From Candidatus Izemoplasma sp. (GTDB lineage: Bacteria > Bacillota_I > Bacilli_A > Izemoplasmatales > Izemoplasmataceae), in assembly GCA_029939615.1 (NCBI GenBank), contig JAOZSP010000098.1:1-6370 (forward strand): DNA of 6,370 bases. Reading direction: 5' to 3'. A program made the position numbers and the translations under genes. Below, one piece after another: positions 1 through 5,532 of this stretch (within the stretch, counting starts at the first letter, position 1; the number at the start of each line of letters is the position of its first letter). Below the pieces are notes generated by a model. It had not been told where the DNA came from, made no database searches, and saw only the letters and a list, made by a program, of their open reading frames with translations.

Positions 1-18
1 AGGATCTGTCATTACCAT
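1..18 (-). CDS. rpsH: Small ribosomal subunit protein uS8, 5' end only
   Basis: Only the first six codons lie in the window; they read MVMTDP, the usual N-terminus of bacterial uS8 in Bacilli, and the frame runs off the left edge. uS8 is a primary 16S rRNA binder in the central domain of the 30S subunit. The ATG at 18-16 is preferred because AAGGAGG at 34-28 ends 9 bases before it; a second in-frame ATG at 12-10 would be 15 bases away, too far. The position right after rpsN is the standard spc-cluster order. The identity rests on six residues plus synteny, both of which agree. Confidence 0.88.
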
Positions 19-27
19 AAATATTTG

Positions 28-34
28 CCTCCTT
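28..34 (-). promoter_or_regulatory. Shine-Dalgarno of rpsH, partly inside a hairpin
   Basis: AAGGAGG on the minus strand, 9 bases before the ATG at 18. Its first three bases (AAG, 34-32) form part of the 3' arm of the hairpin at 32-49, while the GGAG core at 31-28 stays single-stranded. It decides the rpsH start in favour of the first of two nearby ATGs. Confidence 0.85.
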
Positions 35-49
35 CCAATTTCTTGGAAA
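32..49 (-). other. Small GAAA-capped hairpin between rpsN and rpsH
   Basis: On the minus strand TTCCAA-GAAA-TTGGAA forms six Watson-Crick pairs (48-43 with 38-33) and can add one U-G wobble (49 with 32). GAAA is a GNRA-type tetraloop. The stem begins about 10 bases after the rpsN stop and its 3' arm runs into the rpsH SD. No U-run follows, so it is not a Rho-independent terminator. A role in rpsH translation is inference only; I see no clear likeness to the 16S rRNA site bound by S8. Confidence 0.5.
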
Positions 50-58
50 TATTATTTT

Positions 59-244
59 TTACCAACTTGCTTTTTTAACGCCTGGTATTTGTCCTTTATA
101 AGCTAATTCTCGGAAACAAATACGGCACAACTTGAATTTTTTGTAAACAGAATGTGGTCTTCCACATCTTTCACAACGTGTGTATTCTCTACTTGAGAAT
201 TTTGCAGGACGTTGCTGTTTTACTTTCATTGACATTTTTGCCAT
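59..244 (-). CDS. rpsN: Small ribosomal subunit protein uS14, zinc-binding type Z
   Basis: uS14 binds 16S rRNA in the 30S head next to uS3, uS10 and uS19. The 61-residue length and the four cysteines C24-x2-C27-x12-C40-x2-C43 mark the short zinc-ribbon form (often called rpsN1 or rpsZ) rather than the longer zinc-free type. The C-terminal half, with FRELAYKGQIPGVKKASW, is the conserved family end. The ATG at 244 follows AAGGAGG (257-251) by 6 bases. That SD covers the TAA stop of rplE, so the two genes are only 11 bases apart and probably coupled. Because the zinc form depends on metal, many Bacillota keep a zinc-free paralogue elsewhere; this window cannot show whether this genome does. Confidence 0.97.
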   Translation of the reverse strand: MAKMSMKVKQQRPAKFSSREYTRCERCGRPHSVYKKFKLCRICFRELAYKGQIPGVKKASW

Positions 245-255
245 TATAAGCCTCC

Positions 256-795
256 TTATTTTTTGAACGGCATACCTAATTGACTTAAAAGTTCTAATCC
301 TTCTAAATCAGTATTTGCCGTTGTTACTATTACAATATCCATTCCTCTTACTCTATTAACTTTATCGTAATTTATTTCAGGGAATATTAATTGCTCTTTT
401 ACACCTAATGTATAATTTCCTCTACCATCAAATGATTTTTTAGAAACTCCTTGGAAGTCTCTAACACGTGGTAATGAAATTGAAACTAATTTATCTAGAA
501 AATCATACATTCTTTCACCACGTAATGTTACTTTACAACCAATAGCCATACCTTCACGTAATTTGAAGTTTGCGATTGATTTTTTTGCTTTTGTTATAAT
601 AGGTTTTTGCCCTGTTAATAATGTCATTTCGTTTACTGCGTCATCTAATACTTTTGTATTAGTAATAGCATCTCCAACACCCATGTTTACAACTATTTTT
701 GCTACTTTAGGTGCTTGCATTATTGATGTATAATTGAATTTTTCAATCATTGCAGTACGAACTGTATTTTCATATTTTTCACGTAAGCGATTCAT
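256..795 (-). CDS. rplE: Large ribosomal subunit protein uL5
   Basis: uL5 binds 5S rRNA and helps anchor it in the central protuberance of the 50S subunit, where it also contacts the 30S head and the P-site tRNA. The 179-residue length equals that of the Bacillus protein. Recognisable segments are VAKIVVNMGVGDA (about 32-44), the TGQKPIITKAKKSIANFKLREG block (about 61-82), LPRVRDFQG (108-116) and FPEINYDKV (138-146). The ATG at 795 has an AAAGGAGA-type SD 8 bases or so upstream, in the 19-base gap after rplX. No truncation or frameshift is visible. Confidence 0.98.
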   Translation of the reverse strand: MNRLREKYENTVRTAMIEKFNYTSIMQAPKVAKIVVNMGVGDAITNTKVLDDAVNEMTLLTGQKPIITKAKKSIANFKLREGMAIGCKVTLRGERMYDFLDKLVSISLPRVRDFQGVSKKSFDGRGNYTLGVKEQLIFPEINYDKVNRVRGMDIVIVTTANTDLEGLELLSQLGMPFKK

Positions 796-814
796 GCTAA
801 AGTCTCCTTTCTGA

Positions 815-1144
815 TTAGTCTAATACCTCACCAGTTTTTTTAGAATATCTTACTTTTCTAGTAACTTCTTTTTTCTTAACGATTTCAGTAATTACTTTAT
901 GTCCGATTCTTGTTGTTCCTGTTTTCTTTTCTGAAATCATGATGTTAGAAGCGTTGAAAGGTGCTTCATATTCTAAAATTCCCCCGTCAGGGTTAGATTG
1001 AGTAGGTTTAGCATGTTTTTTTATTACATTTACTCCCTCAACAATTACTTTGTTTGTTTTAGGATAAACTTTTAAAACTTTACCTTCTTTACCAAGGTTT
1101 GCACCACTAATTACCTTAACAGTGTCTCCTTTTTTAATATTCAT
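815..1144 (-). CDS. rplX: Large ribosomal subunit protein bL24
   Basis: bL24 is an early assembly protein of the 50S subunit that binds the 5' part of 23S rRNA and later sits by the exit tunnel. The N-terminus carries the KOW motif (about residues 4-31, IKKGDTVKVISG then GKEGKVLKVYP), followed by VEGVNVIKKHAKPTQ (35-49), typical of the family. At 109 residues it is slightly longer than the roughly 103-105 of Bacillus and Staphylococcus; by eye the extra residues lie around 84-95, a lysine-rich stretch (VITEIVKKKEV) before the conserved KKTGEVLD end. AGGAGG at 1157-1152 is 7 bases before the ATG. The gap after rplN is 16 bases. Confidence 0.97.
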   Translation of the reverse strand: MNIKKGDTVKVISGANLGKEGKVLKVYPKTNKVIVEGVNVIKKHAKPTQSNPDGGILEYEAPFNASNIMISEKKTGTTRIGHKVITEIVKKKEVTRKVRYSKKTGEVLD

Positions 1145-1160
1145 AAGTCTACCTCCTACT

Positions 1161-1529
1161 CTATAATACTTCTGGAGCTAACGATACGATTTTCATAAAT
1201 CCTGCATCTCTTAACTCTCTTGCTACTGGGCCAAAGATACGAGTTCCAAGTGGACTCTTGTCTTCTTTAACAATTACAGCAGCGTTATCATCAAATTTGA
1301 TGTAACTTCCATCTTTACGACGGATTTCTTTTTTAGTTCTTACTATTACAGCTCTCAATATTTCTCCCTTTTTCACTGAACCACCAGGAGTTGCTGCTTT
1401 TACTGTACAAACGACGATATCGCCGATACTAGCGTATTTACGACCTGTTCCTCCTAAAACCTTAATAGTTAAGACTTCACGAGCTCCAGAGTTGTCCGCT
1501 ATTTTCATTCTAGATTCTTGTTGAATCAT
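1161..1529 (-). CDS. rplN: Large ribosomal subunit protein uL14
   Basis: uL14 lies on the 50S face near the sarcin-ricin loop and takes part in an intersubunit bridge; it is also the docking site of the silencing factor RsfS in bacteria. The 122-residue length is the standard one. Nearly every family landmark is present: MIQQESRMKIADNSGAR at the N-terminus, VKKGEILRAVIVRTKK (53-68), IKFDDNAAVIV (77-87), and GTRIFGPVARELR (95-107). AAAGGAGG at 1545-1538 is 8 bases before the ATG. The 31-base gap to rpsQ holds nothing else that I can recognise. Confidence 0.98.
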   Translation of the reverse strand: MIQQESRMKIADNSGAREVLTIKVLGGTGRKYASIGDIVVCTVKAATPGGSVKKGEILRAVIVRTKKEIRRKDGSYIKFDDNAAVIVKEDKSPLGTRIFGPVARELRDAGFMKIVSLAPEVL

Positions 1530-1560
1530 TATGATAGCCTCCTTTAACTCTCTTAATTTA

Positions 1561-1815
1561 TTAGGATTTTGTTTCTACAATTTCTAATAAACGGAATCTT
1601 TTTGATTTTGATAATGGACGTGTTTCCATTATTTTTACTACATCTCCAACTTGTGCTTTATTAGCTTCGTCATGAGCTGCGAATTTCTTTGATTGTTTTA
1701 CACGTTTTCCATATAAACGATGTTTTCTGTAAGTTATTACTGCAACTGAACATGTTTTGTCTGCTGATGCAGAAACTACTGTTCCAGTCAGTATTCTTCT
1801 ACTATTTCGTTCCAT
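1561..1815 (-). CDS. rpsQ: Small ribosomal subunit protein uS17
   Basis: uS17 is a primary binder of the 16S 5' domain with an OB fold. The 84-residue length is normal (84-87 in Bacilli). The LYGKRVKQSKKFAAHDE block (34-50) and the METRPLSKSKRFRLLEIVE end (63-81) are diagnostic. The N-terminal strand region is unusual: residues 11-27 read GTVVSASADKTCSVAVI, whereas Bacillus and Staphylococcus proteins, as I recall them, have a VVSDKMDKTITV-type sequence here; Cys22 in particular is uncommon. AGAGGAGA at 1828-1821 serves as SD, and 17 bases separate the gene from rpmC. Confidence 0.97.
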   Translation of the reverse strand: MERNSRRILTGTVVSASADKTCSVAVITYRKHRLYGKRVKQSKKFAAHDEANKAQVGDVVKIMETRPLSKSKRFRLLEIVETKS

Positions 1816-1832
1816 AAGCTTCTCCTCTCGCC

Positions 1833-2021
1833 TTACTCAGCACGCTCTGTAAGAACAGTCTTCATACGAGCAATTGCTTTCTTCACTTTTCCGATACGAG
1901 CAGTGTTTTCTAATTGACCTGTAGCTTGTTGAAAACGTAGGTCAAATAATTCTTTTTTTAAACCTTTTATTTCATCATTAATCTTCGCAGTGTCCCATTC
2001 TCTAATTTCATTAGCTAACAT
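1833..2021 (-). CDS. rpmC: Large ribosomal subunit protein uL29
   Basis: uL29 is a small helical protein at the 50S tunnel exit beside uL23, part of the surface used by chaperones and targeting factors. The chosen protein has 62 residues and starts MLANEIREW, matching the M-x-A-N-E-I-R start of Bacillus uL29; the conserved LRFQQATGQLENTARI segment (28-43) follows. An in-frame ATG at 2048 would add nine residues (MLKEKVVIL) with no family counterpart and was rejected. The chosen ATG is preceded by GGTGAT (2031-2026), complementary to the 3' end of 16S rRNA. The start lies inside the end of rplP, giving an 11-base overlap. Confidence 0.95.
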   Translation of the reverse strand: MLANEIREWDTAKINDEIKGLKKELFDLRFQQATGQLENTARIGKVKKAIARMKTVLTERAE

Positions 2022-2439
2022 TAGAATCACCACTTTCTCTTTTAACAAATTTTGTTCTTACTGGTAGTTTATGTTGTGCAAGACGTAATGCTTCTTTAGC
2101 GATTTCTTCGCTAACTCCTGCGATTTCGAACATAACTACTCCTTGTTTTACTACAGCAACGAATCCGTCTGGAGAACCTTTCCCAGATCCCATACGTACT
2201 TCTAAAGGTTTAGAAGTTTTAGCCATATGCGGGAATATTCTGATCCATACTTTTCCTTGACGTTTCATATAACGAGTCATTGCAACACGGGCAGCTTCGA
2301 TTTGACGGTTAGTAATCCAGCATCCTTGTAACGCTACGATTCCGTAATCTCCAAAACTGATTTGTGTTCCACCTTTTGCTACTCCTTCGTATGAAACTCT
2401 GTGAGGGCGTCTATATTTAGTTCTTTTAGGTGTTAACAT
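2011..2439 (-). CDS. rplP: Large ribosomal subunit protein uL16
   Basis: uL16 joins late in 50S assembly near the A-site and peptidyl transferase region and contacts 5S rRNA. The 142 residues are close to the 144 of Bacillus. Diagnostic segments are the MLTPKRTKYRRPHR N-terminus, ITNRQIEAARVAMTRYMKR (42-60), the GKVWIRIFPH strand (62-71), the RMGSGKG loop (82-88) and KLPVRTKFVKRE at the end. The ATG shares its A with the rpsC TAA stop (TAATG), and its SD AGGAGGG (2454-2448) lies inside the last rpsC codons, so translation is probably coupled to rpsC. The 3' end overlaps rpmC by 11 bases. Confidence 0.98.
   Translation of the reverse strand: MLTPKRTKYRRPHRVSYEGVAKGGTQISFGDYGIVALQGCWITNRQIEAARVAMTRYMKRQGKVWIRIFPHMAKTSKPLEVRMGSGKGSPDGFVAVVKQGVVMFEIAGVSEEIAKEALRLAQHKLPVRTKFVKRESGDSNVS
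2026..2033 (-). promoter_or_regulatory. Shine-Dalgarno of rpmC inside rplP
   Basis: GTGGTGAT on the minus strand lies within the last codons of rplP, and its GGTGAT part can pair with the ATCACC of the 16S 3' end. It ends 4 bases before the ATG at 2021. It is weaker in the usual GGAGG core than the other sites in this cluster, and it supports the internal start over the ATG at 2048. Confidence 0.65.
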
Positions 2440-3092
2440 TATTTCTTCCCTCCTCTGTTTCTCATAGGTAGTATTTCTCCTTTATAGATCCATACTTTAA
2501 TACCTAATTTACCATATGTTGTGTCAGCTTCAGCTGTAGCATAATCAATGTCAGCACGAAGTGTATGTAATGGAACATTACCTTCACTATATCCTTCGCT
2601 TCTTGCCATTTCTGCTCCACCTAAACGTCCTGATACCATTGTTTTACATCCTTTTGAGCCTGCTCTCATAGCTCTTTGAATAGCCATTTTTTGAACACGA
2701 CGGAAAGATGCTCTGTTCTCTAATTGTTTTGCAATGTTTCTTGCAACAATTTGGGCGTCCATGTCTGGTTTTTTGATTTCTTTAATGTTCATGTATACTT
2801 CTTTATTTGAAAGTTTTTGTAATTTAGCTACTACTTCGTTTTTAATTGCGCTTTCACGACCGAAAACCATACCTGGTTTAGCAGTGTGAACAGTAAGGAT
2901 AACTCTACCTTTACTTCTTTCAATTTCAATTCTAGAAACAGCTGCATTTTTATAAAAATCTTCTAGTAATGCTCGGATTTTTATATCTTCATGTAATAAA
3001 TCGGCAACATCATTTTTATCAGCGTACCAACGAGAATCCCAATCTCTGATAATTCCAATTCTAAGTCCGACTGGATTTACTTTTTGACCCAT
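2439..3092 (-). CDS. rpsC: Small ribosomal subunit protein uS3
   Basis: uS3 lies at the mRNA entry pore of the 30S head and contributes to the ribosome's mRNA-unwinding activity. The 217 residues match the family (218 in Bacillus). The N-terminal MGQKVNPVGLRIG is diagnostic; a type II KH domain follows at about 39-110, then the C-terminal domain with VSGRLGGAEMARSE (153-166) and PLHTLRADIDYATAEA (174-189). Arg131, Arg132 and Lys135 sit exactly at the numbers of the E. coli helicase residues. Oddly, the KH GXXG loop reads GRES (78-81) instead of a GKGG-like form. AGGAGG (3105-3100) lies on the rplV TAG stop, 7 bases from the ATG. Confidence 0.98.
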   Translation of the reverse strand: MGQKVNPVGLRIGIIRDWDSRWYADKNDVADLLHEDIKIRALLEDFYKNAAVSRIEIERSKGRVILTVHTAKPGMVFGRESAIKNEVVAKLQKLSNKEVYMNIKEIKKPDMDAQIVARNIAKQLENRASFRRVQKMAIQRAMRAGSKGCKTMVSGRLGGAEMARSEGYSEGNVPLHTLRADIDYATAEADTTYGKLGIKVWIYKGEILPMRNRGGKK

Positions 3093-3103
3093 GTGATAGC
3101 CTC

Positions 3104-3439
3104 CTATTCTTTTTCTGCCACTACAACAGTAATGTGGCTAGTTCTTTTTAAGATTTGTGATGCTCTACCTTGTGCTCTTGGTCTAAATCTTTTTAATGTA
3201 GGACCTTCTCCTACATAAATCTCTTTTACAAATAAGTTTTCAACATCCATGTTGTAGTTGTGTTCAGCGTTAGCGATTGCTGAGTTTACTAATTTTGTTA
3301 CAACTGGTGATGCTGCTCTTGGAGTTAGTCTTAGTATAGCTAATGCTTCTCCAATGTTTTTTCCTCTAATTAGATCGATCACTAATTTTACTTTGCGAGA
3401 AGAGATACGTACCATTTTTGCTTGTGCTTTAGATTCCAT
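3104..3439 (-). CDS. rplV: Large ribosomal subunit protein uL22
   Basis: uL22 has a globular part at the tunnel exit and a long beta-hairpin reaching into the nascent peptide tunnel, where it meets uL4 at the constriction. The 111-residue length is normal. Seen here: RKVKLVIDLIRGK (15-27), LVNSAIANAEHNY (50-62) and the hairpin segment GPTLKRFRPRAQGRAS (79-94), whose tip is where macrolide-resistance changes occur in other bacteria; it looks intact. The C-terminus ILKRTSHITVVV is the family end. The ATG at 3439 follows AGGAG by a few bases, and the SD abuts the rpsS TAG stop, with only 11 bases between genes. Confidence 0.98.
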   Translation of the reverse strand: MESKAQAKMVRISSRKVKLVIDLIRGKNIGEALAILRLTPRAASPVVTKLVNSAIANAEHNYNMDVENLFVKEIYVGEGPTLKRFRPRAQGRASQILKRTSHITVVVAEKE

Positions 3440-3450
3440 ATTATACTCCT

Positions 3451-3732
3451 CTACTTTCTTTTAGCTTTCTTATCATTTTTTTCGTGTCCACGATTGCTTC
3501 TAGTAGGAGCGAACTCTCCTAATTTGTGTCCAACCATATCTTCTTGTACGTATACAGGAATATGTACTTTACCGTTATAAACTGCGATTGTATGACCTAT
3601 AAATTCTGGGAATATAGTCGATCTACGTGACCATGTTTGAATAACTTTCTTTTTACCTTCTGTGTTTAATGCTTCAACTTTCTTAAAAAGATGATCATCA
3701 ACGAAAGGTCCTTTTTTTACTGAACGTGACAT
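3451..3732 (-). CDS. rpsS: Small ribosomal subunit protein uS19
   Basis: uS19 sits at the top of the 30S head, pairs with uS13 and contacts the A-site tRNA and the 50S central protuberance. The 93 residues begin MSRSVKKGPFVDDHL, the family signature, continue with TWSRRSTIFPEFIGHTI (33-49), and show the VGHKLGEFAPTR block (67-78) before a lysine-rich tail. Length is as in Bacillus (92-93). The ATG at 3732 follows AAAGGAGG by 7 bases or so, in a 15-base gap after rplB. Placement between rplB and rplV is the universal order. Confidence 0.98.
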   Translation of the reverse strand: MSRSVKKGPFVDDHLFKKVEALNTEGKKKVIQTWSRRSTIFPEFIGHTIAVYNGKVHIPVYVQEDMVGHKLGEFAPTRSNRGHEKNDKKAKRK

Positions 3733-3747
3733 TAGAGTTCCTCCTTT

Positions 3748-4578
3748 CTATTTGTTACGACGTCTAACAATTAGACGGTCGCTAGCTTTTTTAACGCTTC
3801 TAGTTTTTAATCCTAATGCTGGTTTACCCCAAGGTGTTACAGGACCTTTTTTACCGATAGGTTGACGTCCTTCTCCACCACCATGTGGATGGTCTACTGG
3901 GTTCATTACAGATCCACGTACCGTTGGTCTGATACCACGATGTCTGTTTTTACCAGCTTTACCAATGTTTACTAATGAGTAATCTTGATTTCCAACTTCA
4001 CCGATTGTTGCACGACAAGTCCCTAAAATCTTTCTTACTTCACCACTTGTTAATCTTACTAAAACGTATCTTTCTTCACGTCCTAGAATTTGGGCGCTTG
4101 TTCCAGCGCTACGAACTAATTGTCCGCCTTTACCAGGATATAATTCGATATTATGAATTACAGTTCCTACAGGGATAGTCATGATTACTTTAGCGTTACC
4201 AACTAAGATATCTGCTTCAGAACCACTCATAATTGTCATACCTACTTTTAATCCTTTTGGAGCGACGATGTATCTTTTTTCTCCATCAACATAATTAATC
4301 AATGCGATGAATGCGCTTCTGTTTGGATCATATTCGATAGTAGCTACTTTACCTGGAATATTATCTTTATTTCTTTTAAAATCGATGACACGGTATTTTC
4401 TTTTGTTCCCTCCACCTTGGTGGCGAACTGTGATTTTACCTTGGTTATTACGTCCTGATTTCTTATTCAGTTTACGTAGTAGTGATTTTTCAGGTTTATC
4501 AGTTGTTAATTCTGAATAATCAATACTTGTCATATGACGTAGTCCGTTAGTCATCGCTTTATATTTCTTTAAAGCCAT
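3748..4578 (-). CDS. rplB: Large ribosomal subunit protein uL2
   Basis: uL2 is a core 50S protein needed for subunit joining and close to the peptidyl transferase centre. It has 276 residues (277 in Bacillus). The N-terminal OB-like RNA-binding domain spans roughly 40-120 with the GRNNQGKITVRHQGGGNK-type block, followed by the SH3-like C-terminal domain. The conserved NPVDHPHGGGEGR segment ends with His-Pro-His at 230-232, the region of the conserved histidine (His229 in E. coli). The basic, flexible end GKPALGLKTR through RRRNK is intact. The SD AGGAGG is about 8 bases before the ATG, in a 21-base gap after rplW. Confidence 0.99.
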   Translation of the reverse strand: MALKKYKAMTNGLRHMTSIDYSELTTDKPEKSLLRKLNKKSGRNNQGKITVRHQGGGNKRKYRVIDFKRNKDNIPGKVATIEYDPNRSAFIALINYVDGEKRYIVAPKGLKVGMTIMSGSEADILVGNAKVIMTIPVGTVIHNIELYPGKGGQLVRSAGTSAQILGREERYVLVRLTSGEVRKILGTCRATIGEVGNQDYSLVNIGKAGKNRHRGIRPTVRGSVMNPVDHPHGGGEGRQPIGKKGPVTPWGKPALGLKTRSVKKASDRLIVRRRNK

Positions 4579-4599
4579 AACAGTAACCTCCTTATTTTA

Positions 4600-4884
4600 C
4601 TAAGCATTGAAGATTTCAATTTTGCTACCTTCAGCTAACGTAACGATAGCTTTAGTAACTGCTGGTTTGAAACCTGAATGCTGTCCTACTCTTTTTTTCT
4701 TAGGAATAGAATTGATTTTATTTACTCTTGTTACTTTTACTTTAAATAATTCTTCGATTGCTTCTTTGATTTGAATTTTGTTTGCTCTTTTATCAACACT
4801 AAATGTGTATTGATTTTGTTGTTCAACTAATAACATTGATTTTTCAGTGATGATAGGGCGTTTGATAATTTCACTTGCTAACAT
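4600..4884 (-). CDS. rplW: Large ribosomal subunit protein uL23
   Basis: uL23 lies at the tunnel exit and is the docking site for trigger factor and the signal recognition particle. The 94 residues match the family (95 in Bacillus). Family landmarks are IIKRPIITEKS (6-16), the YTFSVDKRANKIQIKEAIEELFKVKV stretch (about 26-51) and VNKINSIPKKKRVG (54-67). The ATG at 4884 shares its A with the rplD TAA stop (TAATG), and AGGAGG (4900-4895) lies inside the last rplD codons, 10 bases before the start. This suggests coupling with rplD. Confidence 0.98.
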   Translation of the reverse strand: MLASEIIKRPIITEKSMLLVEQQNQYTFSVDKRANKIQIKEAIEELFKVKVTRVNKINSIPKKKRVGQHSGFKPAVTKAIVTLAEGSKIEIFNA

Positions 4885-5507
4885 TATCCAAGCACCTCCT
4901 CATATTTTTTAACTGCGTCTACTGTAGCAACTATGTTTACGAAATTCATTAATTCATATACGCTTAAGTGATCTACTGTAGTTACAGTTACGTTTGGAAT
5001 GTTTCTAGCTGATAAAGCAACGTTTACGTCTACTTCATTTAGTACAACAGCTACTTTTCCTTTTAGGTTTAAGTTTGAAATAACTTCAACCATATCTTTT
5101 GTTTTTACGTTTTCTAAACTTAAATTGTCTAGAACTTTAAATTTATCATCTTGTACTTTTAATGATAAAACTGATTTTAATGCTAAACGACGAACTTTAC
5201 GGTTAACTTTTAAAGAGTAATCTCTTGGAGAAGGTCCGAATACTACTCCCCCACCAACCCACACTGGGCTTCTAGTTGATCCGCTTCGAGCACGTCCGGT
5301 ACCTTTTTGTTTCCAAGGTTTACGTCCACCACCACGAACTTCAGTACGCGTTTTAGTTTTATGTGTTCCTTGACGCATAGCCGCTCTTTGAGCTTTTACT
5401 ACATCGTATAAAGATTGTTGGTTAGGTTCAATACCGAATACTGAATCTAATAATTCAACTTCACCGACGTTTTGGCCTGCTTGATTTAACAATGCAACTT
5501 TTGGCAT
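4884..5507 (-). CDS. rplD: Large ribosomal subunit protein uL4
   Basis: uL4 has a globular surface domain and a long loop lining the nascent peptide tunnel; in E. coli it also controls its own S10 operon. The chosen ATG at 5507 gives 207 residues starting MPKVALLNQ, the same length as in Bacillus. It has AAAGGAGG (5522-5515) 7 bases upstream. A TTG at 5525 would add six residues but would read through this SD and has none of its own. The tunnel loop KPWKQKGTGRAR falls at 63-74 with GTG at 69-71, the site of macrolide-resistance changes in streptococci, here wild-type. VFGPSPRDYS (89-98) and the C-terminal Rossmann-like half are intact. Confidence 0.98.
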   Translation of the reverse strand: MPKVALLNQAGQNVGEVELLDSVFGIEPNQQSLYDVVKAQRAAMRQGTHKTKTRTEVRGGGRKPWKQKGTGRARSGSTRSPVWVGGGVVFGPSPRDYSLKVNRKVRRLALKSVLSLKVQDDKFKVLDNLSLENVKTKDMVEVISNLNLKGKVAVVLNEVDVNVALSARNIPNVTVTTVDHLSVYELMNFVNIVATVDAVKKYEEVLG

Positions 5508-5514
5508 TTTAAAT

Positions 5515-5522
5515 CCTCCTTT
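5515..5522 (-). promoter_or_regulatory. Shine-Dalgarno of rplD, fixes the start
   Basis: AAAGGAGG on the minus strand lies 7 bases before the ATG at 5507. The only longer alternative, TTG at 5525-5523, lies just upstream of this site and has no SD-like sequence before it, so the shorter protein is preferred. Confidence 0.88.
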
Positions 5523-5532
5523 CAATTAATGA

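Noticed and set aside
32..49. rpsN-rpsH hairpin as a Rho-independent terminator
   Set aside because: No U-run follows the stem on the transcribed strand, the stem is short and AU-rich, and the cluster plainly continues into rpsH.
243..248. TATAAT on the minus strand just before rpsN (and again at 3440-3445 before rplV) as a -10 promoter box
   Set aside because: Each is formed by the bases between SD and ATG; no acceptable -35 box stands 16-18 bases upstream, and a promoter there would give a transcript starting inside the gene.
2022..2048. Longer rpmC start at 2048
   Set aside because: Adds nine residues with no counterpart in uL29 and overlaps rplP more deeply; the ATG at 2021 matches the family N-terminus and has GGTGAT before it.
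3258..3464. Plus-strand open frame of 68 codons opposite rplV and the end of rpsS
   Set aside because: It lies entirely antisense to well-supported ribosomal genes, has no SD and no recognisable family; a shadow of the coding strand.
3975..4519. Two plus-strand open frames opposite rplB (3975-4178 and 4307-4519)
   Set aside because: Antisense to the highly conserved uL2 gene; hydrophobic composition arises from the complement of Lys- and Arg-rich codons, with no SD.
4999..5220. Plus-strand open frame of 73 codons opposite rplD
   Set aside because: Antisense shadow; Phe/Thr/Ser-rich low-complexity translation is the complement of AAA, GTT and similar codons in rplD.
4884..5507. Macrolide-resistance changes in uL4 (and uL22, uL3 loops)
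   Set aside because: The KPWKQKGTGRAR loop of uL4, the uL22 hairpin tip and the uL3 central loop all look wild-type, without insertions or deletions.
5508..5525. Longer rplD start at TTG 5525
   Set aside because: Translates the obvious SD as coding sequence, has no SD of its own, and lengthens the protein beyond the family's usual 207 residues.
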